Assembly: GCF_023652955.1 (NCBI RefSeq)
Contig: NZ_JAKLOY010000001.1
Span: 1,488,001 to 1,552,000, forward strand
DNA length: 64,000 nt
Source: Geomonas sp. Red32
Lineage (GTDB): Bacteria > Desulfobacterota > Desulfuromonadia > Geobacterales > Geobacteraceae
Reading direction: 5' to 3'
Position numbers and translations under genes: made by a program. The notes below the pieces were generated by a model that saw only the letters and a list, made by a program, of their open reading frames with translations, had not been told where the DNA came from and ran no database searches. This document shows, piece after piece, positions 32,631 through 44,212 of the stretch; position 1 is the stretch's first letter, and every line of letters begins with the position of its first letter.

Positions 32631-34640
32631 GTGGCCGATTTGCACTACGCACCGATCATACTGCTCGTGGTCTGCGAGTTACTGCTGTTCTGGGCCGACC
32701 GGCACGCCCCGTTGCCGGGCTGGTTCCACATTTCAGTGGTGGTCATCCTTGCGCCCGTGCTGGTGATCCTGCCGGCGGCGCTCCGGAAGCGGGACGGGGA
32801 CGTGGTGGACGACCTCCGGATGGAGCTGACGGGGATGCAGCAGGAGGTCGCCAAGGCCGCCCGGCGCTACAAGTCGCTTTTGGAGGGGGCCGGTAACGCC
32901 ATCTTCGTCTTCAACGCGGAGACGGGGGCGCTCGAAGAGGTCAACGGGCTGGGGACGGAGCTCCTCGGCTACAGCAAGGAGGAACTTTCCTCCATGGAAG
33001 GGCGGGATCTTCTCCACGTGGACGAGCGTGAGAAATTCCGCTCTTTTGTTTATCAGATCAAGAGACGGGGGATGGTCTCCGGCGAAGCGATGCGGTTCCA
33101 GAGAAAGGACGGCTCGCTGTTCCTCGGGGAGATCAACGCCCGGCTGATCGACCTCCGCGACGAGCAGGTGGTCCACTGCATCCTGCGCGACATCACCCAG
33201 CACGACAGGGTCGGGAGGGAGGTCCAGCAGCGGAACCGGGAGCTCTCTGTCCTGATCAAGATCCTCACCGGGATCACCAGCGGGCCGGGGCTGGACGGGG
33301 TTCCCCAGGACACCTTGGTGGAGATCATCGATCTCTTCGATGCCGGCGGCGGCACGGTACACCTCCTCGATGCCGACGGGAAGGATCCGCACTTGAGCGT
33401 ATCGAGGGATGTCTCCCCCCATCTCGCCCGGCTGCTCGGGGCCTTCGTGGCCACCGCGCCGGAGCGGTTCAAGACCGTCCGCCTGGCCGGGGGCCCCTCC
33501 GAGGACACCCTGCTCCAGGGGGCCGCTGCCGAAGGGTGGAGCAGCCTCACCGTCATCCCGCTGATGGTGCAGGAGAACCTCATCGGGGTCATGCACCTCG
33601 TACACTGCTCGATCCCCAGCTATTCCGAGCGCGAGATCCTCTTCCTGGAAAGCGTCGGCAAGCAGGTGGGAAGCCTCGTGGAGCGCAACCGCCTGTTCGC
33701 CGAGGTGAACTGGAAAAGCGCCGAGCTCCTTCGTTCCCACCACCTCCTCGAGAAGGCCAGCCATAACCTCTCCATTTCCGAGATCAAGCTCAAGCAGAAC
33801 CTGGCGCTGGTCGAGCAGGCCAACCTCGAGCTGAGCCGGCTCGACCGGATGAAGAACCAGTTCCTCGGCATGGTCTCCCACGAATTCAACACCCCGCTCA
33901 CCAGCATCATCTCCGGCGCCGATCTGCTGCTCAAGCACCCGGACTGCACTCCCGAGGACATCGTGGTTCTCACCGCGGTGCTGGAGGGGGGGATGCGGCT
34001 CAAGGAGCTGGTGGCCGATCTTCTTAAGCTGATCAAGCTCGAGGCGCGCGGGGGGGAGATGGCGCACGTTCCCATCCAGCTCGATCTCTTCCTCGACAGC
34101 GTCAAGGAGCAGCTCAAACCCCAGCTCGTTCAGCGCAACCAGACCGTGAAGCTGACCCAGCTCGAGGAGCTTCCCTTCTTCGCCGGCGACCGGGAATCCC
34201 TGGAGCGGATCTTCGCGGAGCTCCTTTTGAACGCCATCAAGTACAGCCCGGACGGCAGCGAAATCGAGGTCACCGGAGAGGTGGTGGACAGCCGGGCGCT
34301 CTGGGAGCGCAAGGCGACCCTCGACCGGTTCAATCCCGGCTTCCTCAAGCGCTGCGGCGACCGCTGCTATCTGGAGGTCCGGGTGAAGGACCAGGGGATG
34401 GGGATCCCCCCGCAGGAGCAGCAGGGGATCTTCGAAATCTTCTACGAGATAGGGGAGATCCGCCACCACTCGAGCGGCAGCAGCAGGCTGCAGGGGAAGG
34501 GGGCCGGGCTCGGCCTCGCCATGGTCAAGGGGATGGTCGAGGCCCACGGCGGCATGGTCTGGGTGGAGAGCGGCCGCGGGAGCACCTTCTTCCTCCTCCT
34601 CCCCCTGGAGCCGGAGGTCAGCCAGCCGGAACTGTTTTAA
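32631..34640 (+). CDS. Membrane-anchored PAS-GAF sensor histidine kinase
   Basis: 669 residues, GTG start behind AGGTGG. Two short hydrophobic helices open the protein (APIILLVVCELLLFWAD, FHISVVVILAPVLVILPAAL) without a periplasmic domain between them. A coiled coil, a PAS domain (LLEGAGNAIFVFNAETGALEEVNG), a GAF-like domain (~215-365), a second coiled coil, the H-box QFLGMVSHEFNTPLTSII and ATPase motifs (ELLLNAIKYSPDG, DQGMGIPPQEQQGIFEIFYEI, GAGLGLAMVKGMVEAHGG) follow. The signal is probably intracellular or in the membrane. No response regulator is adjacent. It may be co-transcribed with cinA, 86 bases upstream. Confidence 0.88.
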   Translation: MADLHYAPIILLVVCELLLFWADRHAPLPGWFHISVVVILAPVLVILPAALRKRDGDVVDDLRMELTGMQQEVAKAARRYKSLLEGAGNAIFVFNAETGALEEVNGLGTELLGYSKEELSSMEGRDLLHVDEREKFRSFVYQIKRRGMVSGEAMRFQRKDGSLFLGEINARLIDLRDEQVVHCILRDITQHDRVGREVQQRNRELSVLIKILTGITSGPGLDGVPQDTLVEIIDLFDAGGGTVHLLDADGKDPHLSVSRDVSPHLARLLGAFVATAPERFKTVRLAGGPSEDTLLQGAAAEGWSSLTVIPLMVQENLIGVMHLVHCSIPSYSEREILFLESVGKQVGSLVERNRLFAEVNWKSAELLRSHHLLEKASHNLSISEIKLKQNLALVEQANLELSRLDRMKNQFLGMVSHEFNTPLTSIISGADLLLKHPDCTPEDIVVLTAVLEGGMRLKELVADLLKLIKLEARGGEMAHVPIQLDLFLDSVKEQLKPQLVQRNQTVKLTQLEELPFFAGDRESLERIFAELLLNAIKYSPDGSEIEVTGEVVDSRALWERKATLDRFNPGFLKRCGDRCYLEVRVKDQGMGIPPQEQQGIFEIFYEIGEIRHHSSGSSRLQGKGAGLGLAMVKGMVEAHGGMVWVESGRGSTFFLLLPLEPEVSQPELF

Positions 34641-34972
34641 CCCCGGTTCTACTTCCCCCATCCTCACCCTGGCCCTCTCCTTGAAGGAGAGGGGACCTGG
34701 CGATTGACCTCGTGAGTTGCGCGACATAATCTGTCGCGGTCTCAAGCTACAAGCAACCTACCGATGGCGGAGCCCCTGGTGCACCAGGTAGCCCTCCGTC
34801 GGTACGGTGGCCGCCGGCGTAGTTAACCTAGAACCTTGAACATCTAACGTAGAACCGAAGTTTTGTAAGTTATCGTTAGCCGCTTGAAAGCGGCCGATGG
34901 TTGTGTTATGTGTCATTGATTCCAATTTTCCATTAAAGACCGGGACCTAGCCCCGGAGAGGAGATATACGAG
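34641..34972. other. Structured gap before recA
   Basis: This 332-base gap contains a CCCTCTCC/GGAGAGGG dispersed hairpin (34673-34696), a CGCGACA/TGTCGCG hairpin (34720-34738) and a compound hairpin at 34760-34803 (ACCGATGGCGGAG with CTCCGTCGGT around the perfect palindrome CCTGGTGCACCAGG). Further down, GAAC-type half-sites at 34830-34863 are possible regulator sites. No gene is evident. Confidence 0.6.
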
Positions 34973-35977
<1,005 letters not shown>

Positions 35978-35980
35978 ACC

Positions 35981-37138
35981 ATGGCTATGGAACTCAACGA
36001 AATTCTGGCGGTAGCAATGAAGGCCAAGGGGTCGGATATCCACCTCAAGGCCGGCCTTCCCCCGATCATCAGGATCGACGGCGCGCTACGGGCCATCCCT
36101 AACGCCGAGCGGCTCTCCAACGACGTGGTCCGCACCATGGCGTTCAACATCATGAACGACCGCCAGAAGAAGATTTTCGAGGAGAACTACGAGGCCGACC
36201 TCTCCTACGGGGTGCCGGGCCTCGGGCGTTTCAGGGTCAACGTCTTCGCCCAGCGCGGGACGGTGGCCATGGTGCTTCGCGCCATCCCGATCGCCATCCC
36301 GACTCTGGACGCGTTGAATCTCCCGCCGGTCTTGAAGAAGATCGCCCTGGAGCAGCGCGGCCTGGTGCTGGTCACCGGGACCACCGGCTCCGGTAAATCG
36401 ACCACCCTCGCCTCCATCATCGACCACATCAACGAGAACCGGACCTGCAACATCATCACCATCGAGGACCCGGTCGAGTACCTGCACAAGGACAAGAAGA
36501 GCCTGATCAGCCAGCGCGAGGTCGGCTTCGACACCCTGAGCTTCGGCAAGGCACTCACCTCGGCCCTCAGGCAGGACCCGGACGTCATATTGGTCGGCGA
36601 GATGAGGGACTACGAGACCATCGAGACCGCGCTGACCGCCGCCGAGACCGGCCACCTGGTGCTTTCCACCCTGCACACCCTGGATGCCGCCGAGACCATC
36701 AACAGGGTCATCTCGGTCTTTCCTCCCTTCCATCAGCGGCAGGTGAGGATGCAGCTGGCCGGCATCCTGAGGGGGGTCATCTCCCAGCGCCTGGTCCCGC
36801 GCGCGGACGGCAAGGGGCGCGTGCCGGCGGTCGAGGTCATGGTCGGTACCGCCCGCATCAAGGACTGCATCGACGACAAGGAGAAGACCAAGCAGATCCC
36901 GGACGCCATCGCCCAGGGGTTCACCACCTACGGCATGCAGACCTTCGACCAGTCGCTCATGCAGCTTTTCACCAAGAAGTTGATCACCTACGAAGAGGCC
37001 ATGAGGCAGTCGAGCAATCCCGACGACTTCGCCCTCAAGTGCTCCGGCATCTCGTCCACCTCCAACGCCACCTGGGATGAGTTCACCAAGGAAGATACCC
37101 CGGCTGAAGATGGGGAGATGGTGATCGAGAAGTACTAG
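35981..37138 (+). CDS. pilT: PilT-type twitching motility ATPase
   Basis: 385 residues. A GSDIHLKAG N-terminal domain, Walker A GTTGSGKST, Asp box NIITIEDPVEYL, Walker B RQDPDVILVGEMRD and His box AETGHLVLSTLHT are intact. The retraction motif AIRNLIRE of classical PilT is not recognisable; the equivalent place reads ARIKDCIDDKEKTKQI. A 35-residue C-terminal extension (SGISSTSNATWDEF...) is acidic. PilT powers type IV pilus disassembly at the inner-membrane platform. The gene sits between recA and recX with 3- and 0-base gaps. ATG at 35987 is an alternative start. Confidence 0.93.
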   Translation: MAMELNEILAVAMKAKGSDIHLKAGLPPIIRIDGALRAIPNAERLSNDVVRTMAFNIMNDRQKKIFEENYEADLSYGVPGLGRFRVNVFAQRGTVAMVLRAIPIAIPTLDALNLPPVLKKIALEQRGLVLVTGTTGSGKSTTLASIIDHINENRTCNIITIEDPVEYLHKDKKSLISQREVGFDTLSFGKALTSALRQDPDVILVGEMRDYETIETALTAAETGHLVLSTLHTLDAAETINRVISVFPPFHQRQVRMQLAGILRGVISQRLVPRADGKGRVPAVEVMVGTARIKDCIDDKEKTKQIPDAIAQGFTTYGMQTFDQSLMQLFTKKLITYEEAMRQSSNPDDFALKCSGISSTSNATWDEFTKEDTPAEDGEMVIEKY

Positions 37139-37618
37139 GTGAAGGAGCGCTCTCCCCTCGATAGCGCCCTCCGGATGCTGACCCTGCGGGATCATTCCGA
37201 GGCGGAGCTTTCGAGAAAGCTCCGCGAAAAGGGGTTCGAGGAGCAGATGGTCGTCGACACCGTGGCGAGGCTCAAGGAGCTCCGCTACCTGGACGATGCC
37301 CGCTTCGCCCACCAGTTCGCCGCCGCCGCGGTGAGAAACGGCAGGGGTTACGGAGTCCGGCTGAAGATGGAGCTGGCCCGTCGCGGCGTCTCCCCCGCCA
37401 TCGTCTCCGAAGTGATGGACGAGATCGAGGCCGAGCACGGCGAGCAGGAGCTGATAGCCGAGATGATGGAGCGGCGGTTCGCGAGCTTCGATCCTGAGAG
37501 CGCCACCGAGAAGGAGCGGCGCCGGATCATCGGGTATCTGCAGAGGAAAGGGTTTTCGCTGTCGGCAATCTTCAGGCAGCTAAAGTCAACGGCTTGGAAC
37601 GCGGGTGACGCAGATTGA
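37139..37618 (+). CDS. recX: Regulatory protein RecX
   Basis: 159 residues made of three-helix RecX repeats (DSALRMLTLRDHSEAELSRKLREKGF, VARLKELRYLDDARFAHQFAAAA, GYGVRLKMELARRGVSPAIVSEVM). RecX binds the RecA filament groove and limits its activity. GTG start directly after the pilT stop. The last residues (WNAGDAD) and the stop codon are encoded by a dispersed AACGCGGATGACGCGGAT-type repeat, so the natural C-terminus was probably altered by repeat insertion. Confidence 0.92.
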   Translation: MKERSPLDSALRMLTLRDHSEAELSRKLREKGFEEQMVVDTVARLKELRYLDDARFAHQFAAAAVRNGRGYGVRLKMELARRGVSPAIVSEVMDEIEAEHGEQELIAEMMERRFASFDPESATEKERRRIIGYLQRKGFSLSAIFRQLKSTAWNAGDAD

Positions 37619-37686
37619 GCGTCAATCAGATTTGATCCGTGTTCCATTGGCTTTTGGTTTAATCCGCGTCATCCGCGTTCTAATGC
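37591..37686. repeat. AACGCGGATGACGCGGAT-family repeat, inverted pair (recX-alaS)
   Basis: A left copy (GGAACGCGGGTGACGCAGATT, from 37596) and an inverted right copy (AATCCGCGTCATCCGCGTTC, 37661-37680) enclose a block (37623-37644) that recurs exactly at 58964-58985. The left copy forms the end of recX. Confidence 0.85.
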
Positions 37687-37731
37687 TTTTATGGTTTTGT
37701 GTTTAAATTCAAATAGATTAGAGGTTAGTAC

Positions 37732-40359
37732 ATGACAGGTAGAGAGATCCGGGCCAGATTCTTCGAATTCTTCCAGAAAAAGGGACACACCCTGGTTGAG
37801 AGTTCCAATCTTATTCCCAGAAACGACCCGACCCTCCTTTTCACCAACGCAGGGATGAACCAGTTCAAGGACACCTTCCTCGGTCTCGAAAAGCGTGACT
37901 ACGTGAGGGCGGTCTCCTCCCAGAAATGCGTCCGCGCCGGCGGCAAGCACAACGACCTCGAAAACGTCGGCCGCACCGCCCGTCACCACACCTTCTTCGA
38001 AATGCTCGGGAACTTCTCCTTCGGGGATTACTTCAAGAAGGAAGCGATCGGCTTCGCGTGGGAATTCCTCACCCAGGACTTGGGCCTTTCCAAAGACCGC
38101 CTTTACGTCACCGTCTACAACGACGACGACGAGGCCGCCGACATCTGGCACATCCAGGAAGGGGTGCCCCGCGAGCGAATCTACCGCTTCGGCGAGAAGG
38201 ACAACTTCTGGGCCATGGGCGACACCGGCCCCTGCGGCCCCTGCACCGAGATCTTCTGGGACAACGGTCCCGGCACCGGCTGCGGCAGCCCCGACTGTGC
38301 GGTCGGCTGCGACTGCGACCGCTACATGGAGATCTGGAACAACGTCTTCATGCAGTTCAACCGCGACAAGAGCGGCACCCTCACCCCGCTCCCCAAGCCG
38401 TCGGTCGACACCGGCATGGGGCTTGAGCGTATCTCCGCCGTCATGCAGGGCGTCACCTCCAACTACGACACCGACCTCCTCCAGGGGATCATCCGCCACA
38501 TCGAGAGCCTGGCCGGGAAGAAGTACCGCGCCGACGAGAAGGACGACGTCTCCATGAGGGTCATGGCAGACCATGCGCGCGCCACCACCTTCCTGATCTG
38601 CGACGGCGTCCTCCCCTCCAACGAGGGGCGCGGCTACGTCCTCAGGCGCATCATGCGCCGCGCCGCCCGCCACGCCAAGATGCTCGGCATCAGCGATCCG
38701 GTCATGTACAAGGTGGTGGACGCCGTCAACCTGATGATGGCCGACGCCTACCCGGAATTGATCGAGCGCGAAAGCTACGTGAAGAAGGTCATCTTCGCCG
38801 AGGAGCAGCGGTTCGCCGAGACGCTCGACCGCGGCCTCGCCATCCTCAACGAGGAGACCGCCCGCCTGAAGGCCGCCGGCGAGAAGGTCATCTCCGGCGA
38901 GGTGGTCTTCAAGCTGTACGACACCTTCGGCTTCCCGGTCGACCTCACCGCCGACATCGTCGAGGCGGAAGGGTTCACCCTCGACGAGGACGGCTTCGTT
39001 CTCTGCATGGAAAAGCAGCGCGCCAAGGCCCGCGAGAACTGGAAAGGTTCCGGCGAAGAGGGGCTCGCCAACATCTACAAGGAGCTCCACGGCACTGGCA
39101 TCTCCAGCAACTTCGTCGGATACTCCGAGCAGACCGCCTACTCCCCGATCAGCGCCATCATCAAGGACGGCATCGTGGTCGAGGAGGCTAACGAGGGCGA
39201 CACCGTCGAGATCGTCACCGCCACCACCCCGTTTTACGGCGAGTCGGGCGGCCAGGCTGGCGACACCGGCGTCATCTCCACCGGTTCCGGCCACGTCGAG
39301 GTGTCCACCACTCTGCGCCCGTACCCGGACCTGATCGTACACCGCGGCAAGGTGGTCTCCGGCTCCGTCCGCGCCAGCGAGGCCGCCGATCTCAAAGTCG
39401 CCACCGCCAAGCGCTCCGCCACCGCCCGTAATCATACCGCCACCCACCTTTTGCAGGCAGCTTTGCGGGAAGTGCTTGGCGACCACGTCAAGCAGGCCGG
39501 CTCGCTGGTGGCTCCCGACCGTCTCCGTTTCGATTTCACTCATTTCTCGGCCATGACAGCCGATGAGATCCGGAGGGCGGAGACCCTGGTGAACGCCCAC
39601 ATCATGGAAAACGCCACCGTCGACTCCCGCGAGATGGCCGCCACCGAGGCGCTCGCCTCCGGCGCCACCGCCCTCTTCGGCGAGAAGTACGGCGACGTGG
39701 TCCGCGTGGTCAAGGTAGGGGACGTCAGCTCCGAGCTCTGCGGCGGCACCCACGTACACGGTGCGGGTGAGATCGGCTTCTTCAAGATCGTCTCCGAGAT
39801 GGGGATCGCGGCCGGCGTGAGGAGGATCGAGGCCCAGACCGGCAGCGGCGCCCTCGCCTTCGTCCATGCGCTCGAGGACGAGCAGCGCACCATCGCCACC
39901 CTCCTGAAGGCCGAGGCGGGCCAGGTGGTGGACCGGGCCGAGAAGGTCATGGCCGGTCAGCGCGAGCTGCAGAAAGAGGTCGAAACCCTGCAGGGCCGCC
40001 TCAACGCCTCCAAGTCCGCCGACCTCATCCAGCAGGTCCGCGAGCAAAACGGGGTGAAGATCCTCGCCGTCAAGGTGGAAGGGGATGCCAAGGGGCTGCG
40101 CGAGCTCTCCGATACCCTGAAGGAGCGGATCGGTTCCGGCGTCATCGTGCTTGGTACCGCCGACGGCGTCAAGGCCAACCTCCTGGTGGCGGTCACCTCC
40201 GACCTCACCTCACGCTGGAAGGCCGGCGACATCATCAAGGCCATCGCCCCCATCGTCGGCGGCAACGGCGGCGGCAAGCCCGAACTGGCCCAGGCCGGCG
40301 GCTCCAAGCCCGAGAACCTGGCCGAGGCGCTGGAAGCCGTCTATACCATCGTCGGTTAA
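37732..40359 (+). CDS. alaS: Alanyl-tRNA synthetase
   Basis: 875 residues, typical length. Class II catalytic core at the N-terminus ([44 protein letters not shown]), tRNA-recognition helical region, editing domain with HTATHLL and the metal-binding [17 protein letters not shown], and a C-terminal coiled-coil/DHHA1 domain ([15 protein letters not shown]). Charges tRNA-Ala and clears Ser/Gly mischarges. The start follows TTAGAGGTTAGTAC. It is separated from recX by a repeat-rich gap, so it probably has its own promoter. Confidence 0.98.
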   Translation: MTGREIRARFFEFFQKKGHTLVESSNLIPRNDPTLLFTNAGMNQFKDTFLGLEKRDYVRAVSSQKCVRAGGKHNDLENVGRTARHHTFFEMLGNFSFGDYFKKEAIGFAWEFLTQDLGLSKDRLYVTVYNDDDEAADIWHIQEGVPRERIYRFGEKDNFWAMGDTGPCGPCTEIFWDNGPGTGCGSPDCAVGCDCDRYMEIWNNVFMQFNRDKSGTLTPLPKPSVDTGMGLERISAVMQGVTSNYDTDLLQGIIRHIESLAGKKYRADEKDDVSMRVMADHARATTFLICDGVLPSNEGRGYVLRRIMRRAARHAKMLGISDPVMYKVVDAVNLMMADAYPELIERESYVKKVIFAEEQRFAETLDRGLAILNEETARLKAAGEKVISGEVVFKLYDTFGFPVDLTADIVEAEGFTLDEDGFVLCMEKQRAKARENWKGSGEEGLANIYKELHGTGISSNFVGYSEQTAYSPISAIIKDGIVVEEANEGDTVEIVTATTPFYGESGGQAGDTGVISTGSGHVEVSTTLRPYPDLIVHRGKVVSGSVRASEAADLKVATAKRSATARNHTATHLLQAALREVLGDHVKQAGSLVAPDRLRFDFTHFSAMTADEIRRAETLVNAHIMENATVDSREMAATEALASGATALFGEKYGDVVRVVKVGDVSSELCGGTHVHGAGEIGFFKIVSEMGIAAGVRRIEAQTGSGALAFVHALEDEQRTIATLLKAEAGQVVDRAEKVMAGQRELQKEVETLQGRLNASKSADLIQQVREQNGVKILAVKVEGDAKGLRELSDTLKERIGSGVIVLGTADGVKANLLVAVTSDLTSRWKAGDIIKAIAPIVGGNGGGKPELAQAGGSKPENLAEALEAVYTIVG

Positions 40360-40380
40360 GTAATCCTTTGACCGTCCTGC

Positions 40381-40470
40381 TCCCCCCTTTGAAAAGGGGG
40401 GGGGATTTATGGTTCTCTCAATACACAAAGGCAAATCCCCCTAAATCCCCCTTTATCAAGGGGGACTTCA
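40381..40470. repeat. C5T3/A3G5 dispersed hairpin pair (alaS downstream)
   Basis: CCCCCCTTTGAAAAGGGGGG (40382-40401) and, in opposite arrangement, AAATCCCCCTAAATCCCCCTTTATCAAGGGGGA (40433-40465). The hairpins can act as terminators of alaS. The same family recurs near 42702, 45130, 46958, 48169, 52435 and 58255. Confidence 0.85.
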
Positions 40471-40527
40471 AGCAAGGATGGTTGGCACGCTTAGCTGAAC
40501 CAGTAACGTCGTACGAGGTGCCGGAGT

Positions 40528-41667
40528 ATGCTCGAACTTACCCAGCAGTCGGACCTGGCGCTGCTCCAGAATCGGGACACGAAGACGATCCTGGTGGTGG
40601 ATGACGAGCCGGTCATTCGTGATCTGTGCATGCGGGCCCTCCACGACTACACGACGGTCGAGGCCGGCGACGGTGAAGAGGCCCTCGACATCTTTATGCG
40701 GGGCGGCATCGACGTGGTTCTCACCGATGTGATGATGCCGCGGCTGGACGGCCTCGAGCTCCTCAAGCGGATCAAGGACCGCGAGCCGACCGTGGTGGTC
40801 ATCATGATGACCGGATTCGCCGACAAGGAGCTGATCCTCAAGGCGCTCAAGGCCGACGCCGACGACTTCATCACCAAGCCGCTCAACCTCCTGCAGCTCA
40901 AAAGCGCCGTCGACAAGGCGCTGGTCAAGAAGGCACTCAAGGAAGAGATCGCCAACCTCAAAAGCCTCGACCGCTTCAAGTCCAACTTCCTCTCCATCAT
41001 CTCCCACAAGTTCCGGACGCCGATCACCTCGATCTCGCTGTTCCTGGAGAACCTCGCCGCCGGCGTCTACGACCCCGAGGACGAAATCACCAGGGAGAAC
41101 ATCGGGCTGGTGTACAAGGAGGCCTGCCACCTGGGCCGGCTGGTCACCGACCTCCTCTCCTTCTCCACCGTCATGGACAGCGACCGCTCGCTGCACCGGG
41201 CGCCGTGCGACCTGAACACCCTGGTCCCCAAGCTTCTCAGCCGTGCGGTGAGCCGCTCCGAAAAGCGGGGGCTGGAAACCAAGCTCGACCTGACCCTGGT
41301 TCCCGAGATACTACTGGACCAGGAGAGGATCAGCTTCGCCCTGCAGCAGGTCATCGATAACGCCATCAAGTTCTCCGACGACAGCGGCGCCATCAAGGTC
41401 TCCCTCGCCACCTCCGACCATGCCTGCCTCGTGGTGGTGGAGGACGAGGGGATCGGCATCGCGAAGGAGGATCTCCCCAAGGTCTTCGAGAAGTTCTACC
41501 AGGTCGACGCCGACCGCACCGGCCAGGTCCGCGGCTTCGGTCTCGGCCTCTTCTATGCCCGCGAATTCATCAGGATGCATGGCGGCAGTATCTCGATCGA
41601 CAGCGAGCTCGGCGAAGGGACCCGGGTAGAGATCTCGCTCCCCCTCAATGCCGCTCAAAGCGGCTGA
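40528..41667 (+). CDS. Receiver-HisKA-HATPase signalling protein
   Basis: 379 residues, soluble. N-terminal receiver (TILVVDDEPVIRDLCMRAL; phospho-acceptor in VVLTDVMMPRLDG; Lys in FITKPLNLLQL) joined by a helix to an H-box SNFLSIISHKFRTPITSISLFLENLA and an ATPase (QQVIDNAIKFSDDSG, EDEGIGIAKEDLPKVFEKFYQ, GFGLGLFYAREFIRMHGG). With the receiver in front of the kinase, it is likely controlled by phosphorylation from another kinase. The start follows GGAGT weakly. No partner gene is adjacent; it lies between alaS and argB. Confidence 0.9.
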   Translation: MLELTQQSDLALLQNRDTKTILVVDDEPVIRDLCMRALHDYTTVEAGDGEEALDIFMRGGIDVVLTDVMMPRLDGLELLKRIKDREPTVVVIMMTGFADKELILKALKADADDFITKPLNLLQLKSAVDKALVKKALKEEIANLKSLDRFKSNFLSIISHKFRTPITSISLFLENLAAGVYDPEDEITRENIGLVYKEACHLGRLVTDLLSFSTVMDSDRSLHRAPCDLNTLVPKLLSRAVSRSEKRGLETKLDLTLVPEILLDQERISFALQQVIDNAIKFSDDSGAIKVSLATSDHACLVVVEDEGIGIAKEDLPKVFEKFYQVDADRTGQVRGFGLGLFYAREFIRMHGGSISIDSELGEGTRVEISLPLNAAQSG

Positions 41668-41695
41668 AATCCCACCTCATTTCCCCCATTTGGAG

Positions 41696-41723
41696 TTGAT
41701 TATCTCCCCCTTTGTGCTATATT
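41696..41723 (+). promoter_or_regulatory. Sigma-70 promoter of the arginine cluster
   Basis: TTGATT (41696-41701), 16 bases, TATATT (41718-41723). Transcription would start about 80 bases before argB. Confidence 0.65.
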
Positions 41724-41789
41724 AGCCTCTTTCTACTGAGGTTTAATTAAGGGGACTGGCTCCTTTGTCAAAGGCGGCTCTCCCCCTAG

Positions 41790-42689
<900 letters not shown>

Positions 42690-42701
42690 ACAGCCTCATT
42701 C

Positions 42702-42743
42702 TCCTAAGTCCCTCTTGTCAAAGGGGGATTTAGGGGGATTTGC
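42702..42743. repeat. C5T3/A3G5 family repeat (argB-argD)
   Basis: AAGTCCCTCTTGTCAAAGGGGG followed by ATTTAGGGGGATTTG. The next 70 bases, to 42815, contain a CCCCACCCCCTGCCCCCC-rich copy of the second repeat family. Confidence 0.8.
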
Positions 42744-42832
42744 CTCTTGCTGGCCTTTCCTTGCGCCGGCCTCCCCCACCCCCTGCCCCCCTCCCTCAAG
42801 GGGATGGGGAAGATTAAAAGGAGTGATTCGAT

Positions 42833-44026
42833 ATGAATTCTGCTGCCTGGATTGAAAAGGCTGACAAATACATCATGAAAACCTACGGGCGGTATCCGCT
42901 GGTCCCGGTGAAAGGGGAGGGGTGCTACGTCTGGGACGCGGACGGCAAGAAGTACCTCGACTTCCTGGCCGGTGTCGCCGTCAACAACCTCGGGCACTGC
43001 CACCCGGCGGTCACCGCCGCTTTGAGCAAGCAGGCCCATGAGCTGATCCACTGCTCGAACTACTACCACATCCCCCAGCAGATCGAGCTCGCCGAGCTCC
43101 TCTGCAGCCACAGCTTCGCGGACAAGGCCTTCTTCTGCAACTCCGGCGCGGAAGCCAACGAGGCCGCCATCAAGCTGGCCCGGCGCTACAGCCGGGAGAA
43201 GCACGGCTCCGACCGCTACGAGATCATCACCGCGCTGAGCTCCTTCCACGGAAGGACCATGGCGACCGTGTCGGCCACCGGCCAGGAGAAGGTCCAGAAG
43301 TTCTTCGATCCCCTGCTCCACGGCTTCCGTCACGTCCCGTTCAACGACGCGGCGGCCTTGAGGGAGGCCATCTCCCCCTGCACCTGCGCGATCATGCTGG
43401 AGCCGATCCAGGGCGAGGGGGGCGTGGTGGTCCCCGACGCGAGCTACTTCCAGGAAGTCAGGAAGATCTGCGACGAGAACGGCCTCCTGCTCATCTTCGA
43501 CGAGGTCCAGGTCGGCATGGGCAGGACCGGCAAGCTCTTCGCCTACGAGCACTTCGGAGTCACCCCGGACATCATGACGCTCGCCAAGGCGCTGGCGGGA
43601 GGCGCCCCCATCGGGACCATGCTGGCGACCGACGAGATCGCCCAGGCCTTCGTACCGGGCACCCACGGCTCCACCTTCGGCGGCAATCCGCTGGTGACCG
43701 CCGCCGGCATCGCCACGGTGAACACCATCCTGAGCGAAGGGATCCTTAACCGCTGCGAGGAGATCGGGGAGTACCTCATGGGCGAGCTGGAAGCGCTCAA
43801 GGGGAGATTCCCCATCATCGCCGACGTGCGCGGCATCGGCCTCATGATTGGCGTGGAGCTGAACGCTCCCGGCGGCGACATCGTGAAGAAGGCTCTCGAG
43901 CGCGGCCTGCTCCTGAACTGTGCGCAGGAGAAGGTCCTCCGCTTCGTTCCGCCGCTCATCGTCGGCAAGAAGGAAGTGGACGAGATGCTGGCCACCCTGA
44001 CCGACATTCTCGAAGAGATGAAGTAA
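42833..44026 (+). CDS. argD: Acetylornithine aminotransferase
   Basis: 397 residues, class III PLP aminotransferase. FLAGVAVNNLGHCHPAV, FFCNSGAEANEAAIKLARRYS, SSFHGRTMATVSATGQ, LLIFDEVQVGMGRTGKLFA and the PLP lysine in MTLAKALAGGAPIG are present. Converts N-acetylglutamate semialdehyde to N-acetylornithine; may also act as succinyldiaminopimelate aminotransferase. The start follows AAAAGGAGTGATTCGAT. Confidence 0.96.
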   Translation: MNSAAWIEKADKYIMKTYGRYPLVPVKGEGCYVWDADGKKYLDFLAGVAVNNLGHCHPAVTAALSKQAHELIHCSNYYHIPQQIELAELLCSHSFADKAFFCNSGAEANEAAIKLARRYSREKHGSDRYEIITALSSFHGRTMATVSATGQEKVQKFFDPLLHGFRHVPFNDAAALREAISPCTCAIMLEPIQGEGGVVVPDASYFQEVRKICDENGLLLIFDEVQVGMGRTGKLFAYEHFGVTPDIMTLAKALAGGAPIGTMLATDEIAQAFVPGTHGSTFGGNPLVTAAGIATVNTILSEGILNRCEEIGEYLMGELEALKGRFPIIADVRGIGLMIGVELNAPGGDIVKKALERGLLLNCAQEKVLRFVPPLIVGKKEVDEMLATLTDILEEMK

Positions 44027-44038
44027 CCAGACAAACCA

Positions 44039-44160
44039 CCATCCCCCCTCCCCTTGAGGGAGGGGGCGAGGGGGTGGGGGTAGCTGCCGACGGCGTTGCC
44101 GGTGGAACCTTCCCCCTCACCCTGACCCTCCCCCTCCAGGGGTGAGGGAACAATATTTCC
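44039..44160. repeat. GC-rich CCCTCCCC/GGGGAGGG dispersed repeats (argD-argF)
   Basis: Two hairpin-forming blocks: CCCTCCCCTTGAGGGAGGGGG near 44045-44068 and CCCTCACCCTGACCCTCCCC...GGGGTGAGGG near 44115-44150. Related to the copies near 19120, 34670 and 42770. Confidence 0.7.
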
Positions 44161-44212
44161 CGCCTCCCCTAGTTGGGAGTGAGATCACTCAAGAAAGGTG
44201 AGACGCCATCCC

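Noticed and set aside
37669-40047. A 792-codon open frame antisense to alaS, and similar long antisense frames at 53111-54910, 59705-62206, 9061-10290 and 3174-4679
   Set aside because: They mirror highly conserved genes, have Val/Gly/Asp-rich low-complexity translations with no domain, and arise from GC-rich third codon positions.
40484-40499. Sigma-54 promoter before the receiver-kinase gene
   Set aside because: TTGGCACGCTTAGCTGA has the -24 half but the -12 GC is not at the ten-base spacing.
44198-44212. GTG start for argF
   Set aside because: Adds five residues not usual for the family; ATG 44213 gives the standard N-terminus, although ribosome-site spacing does not clearly decide.
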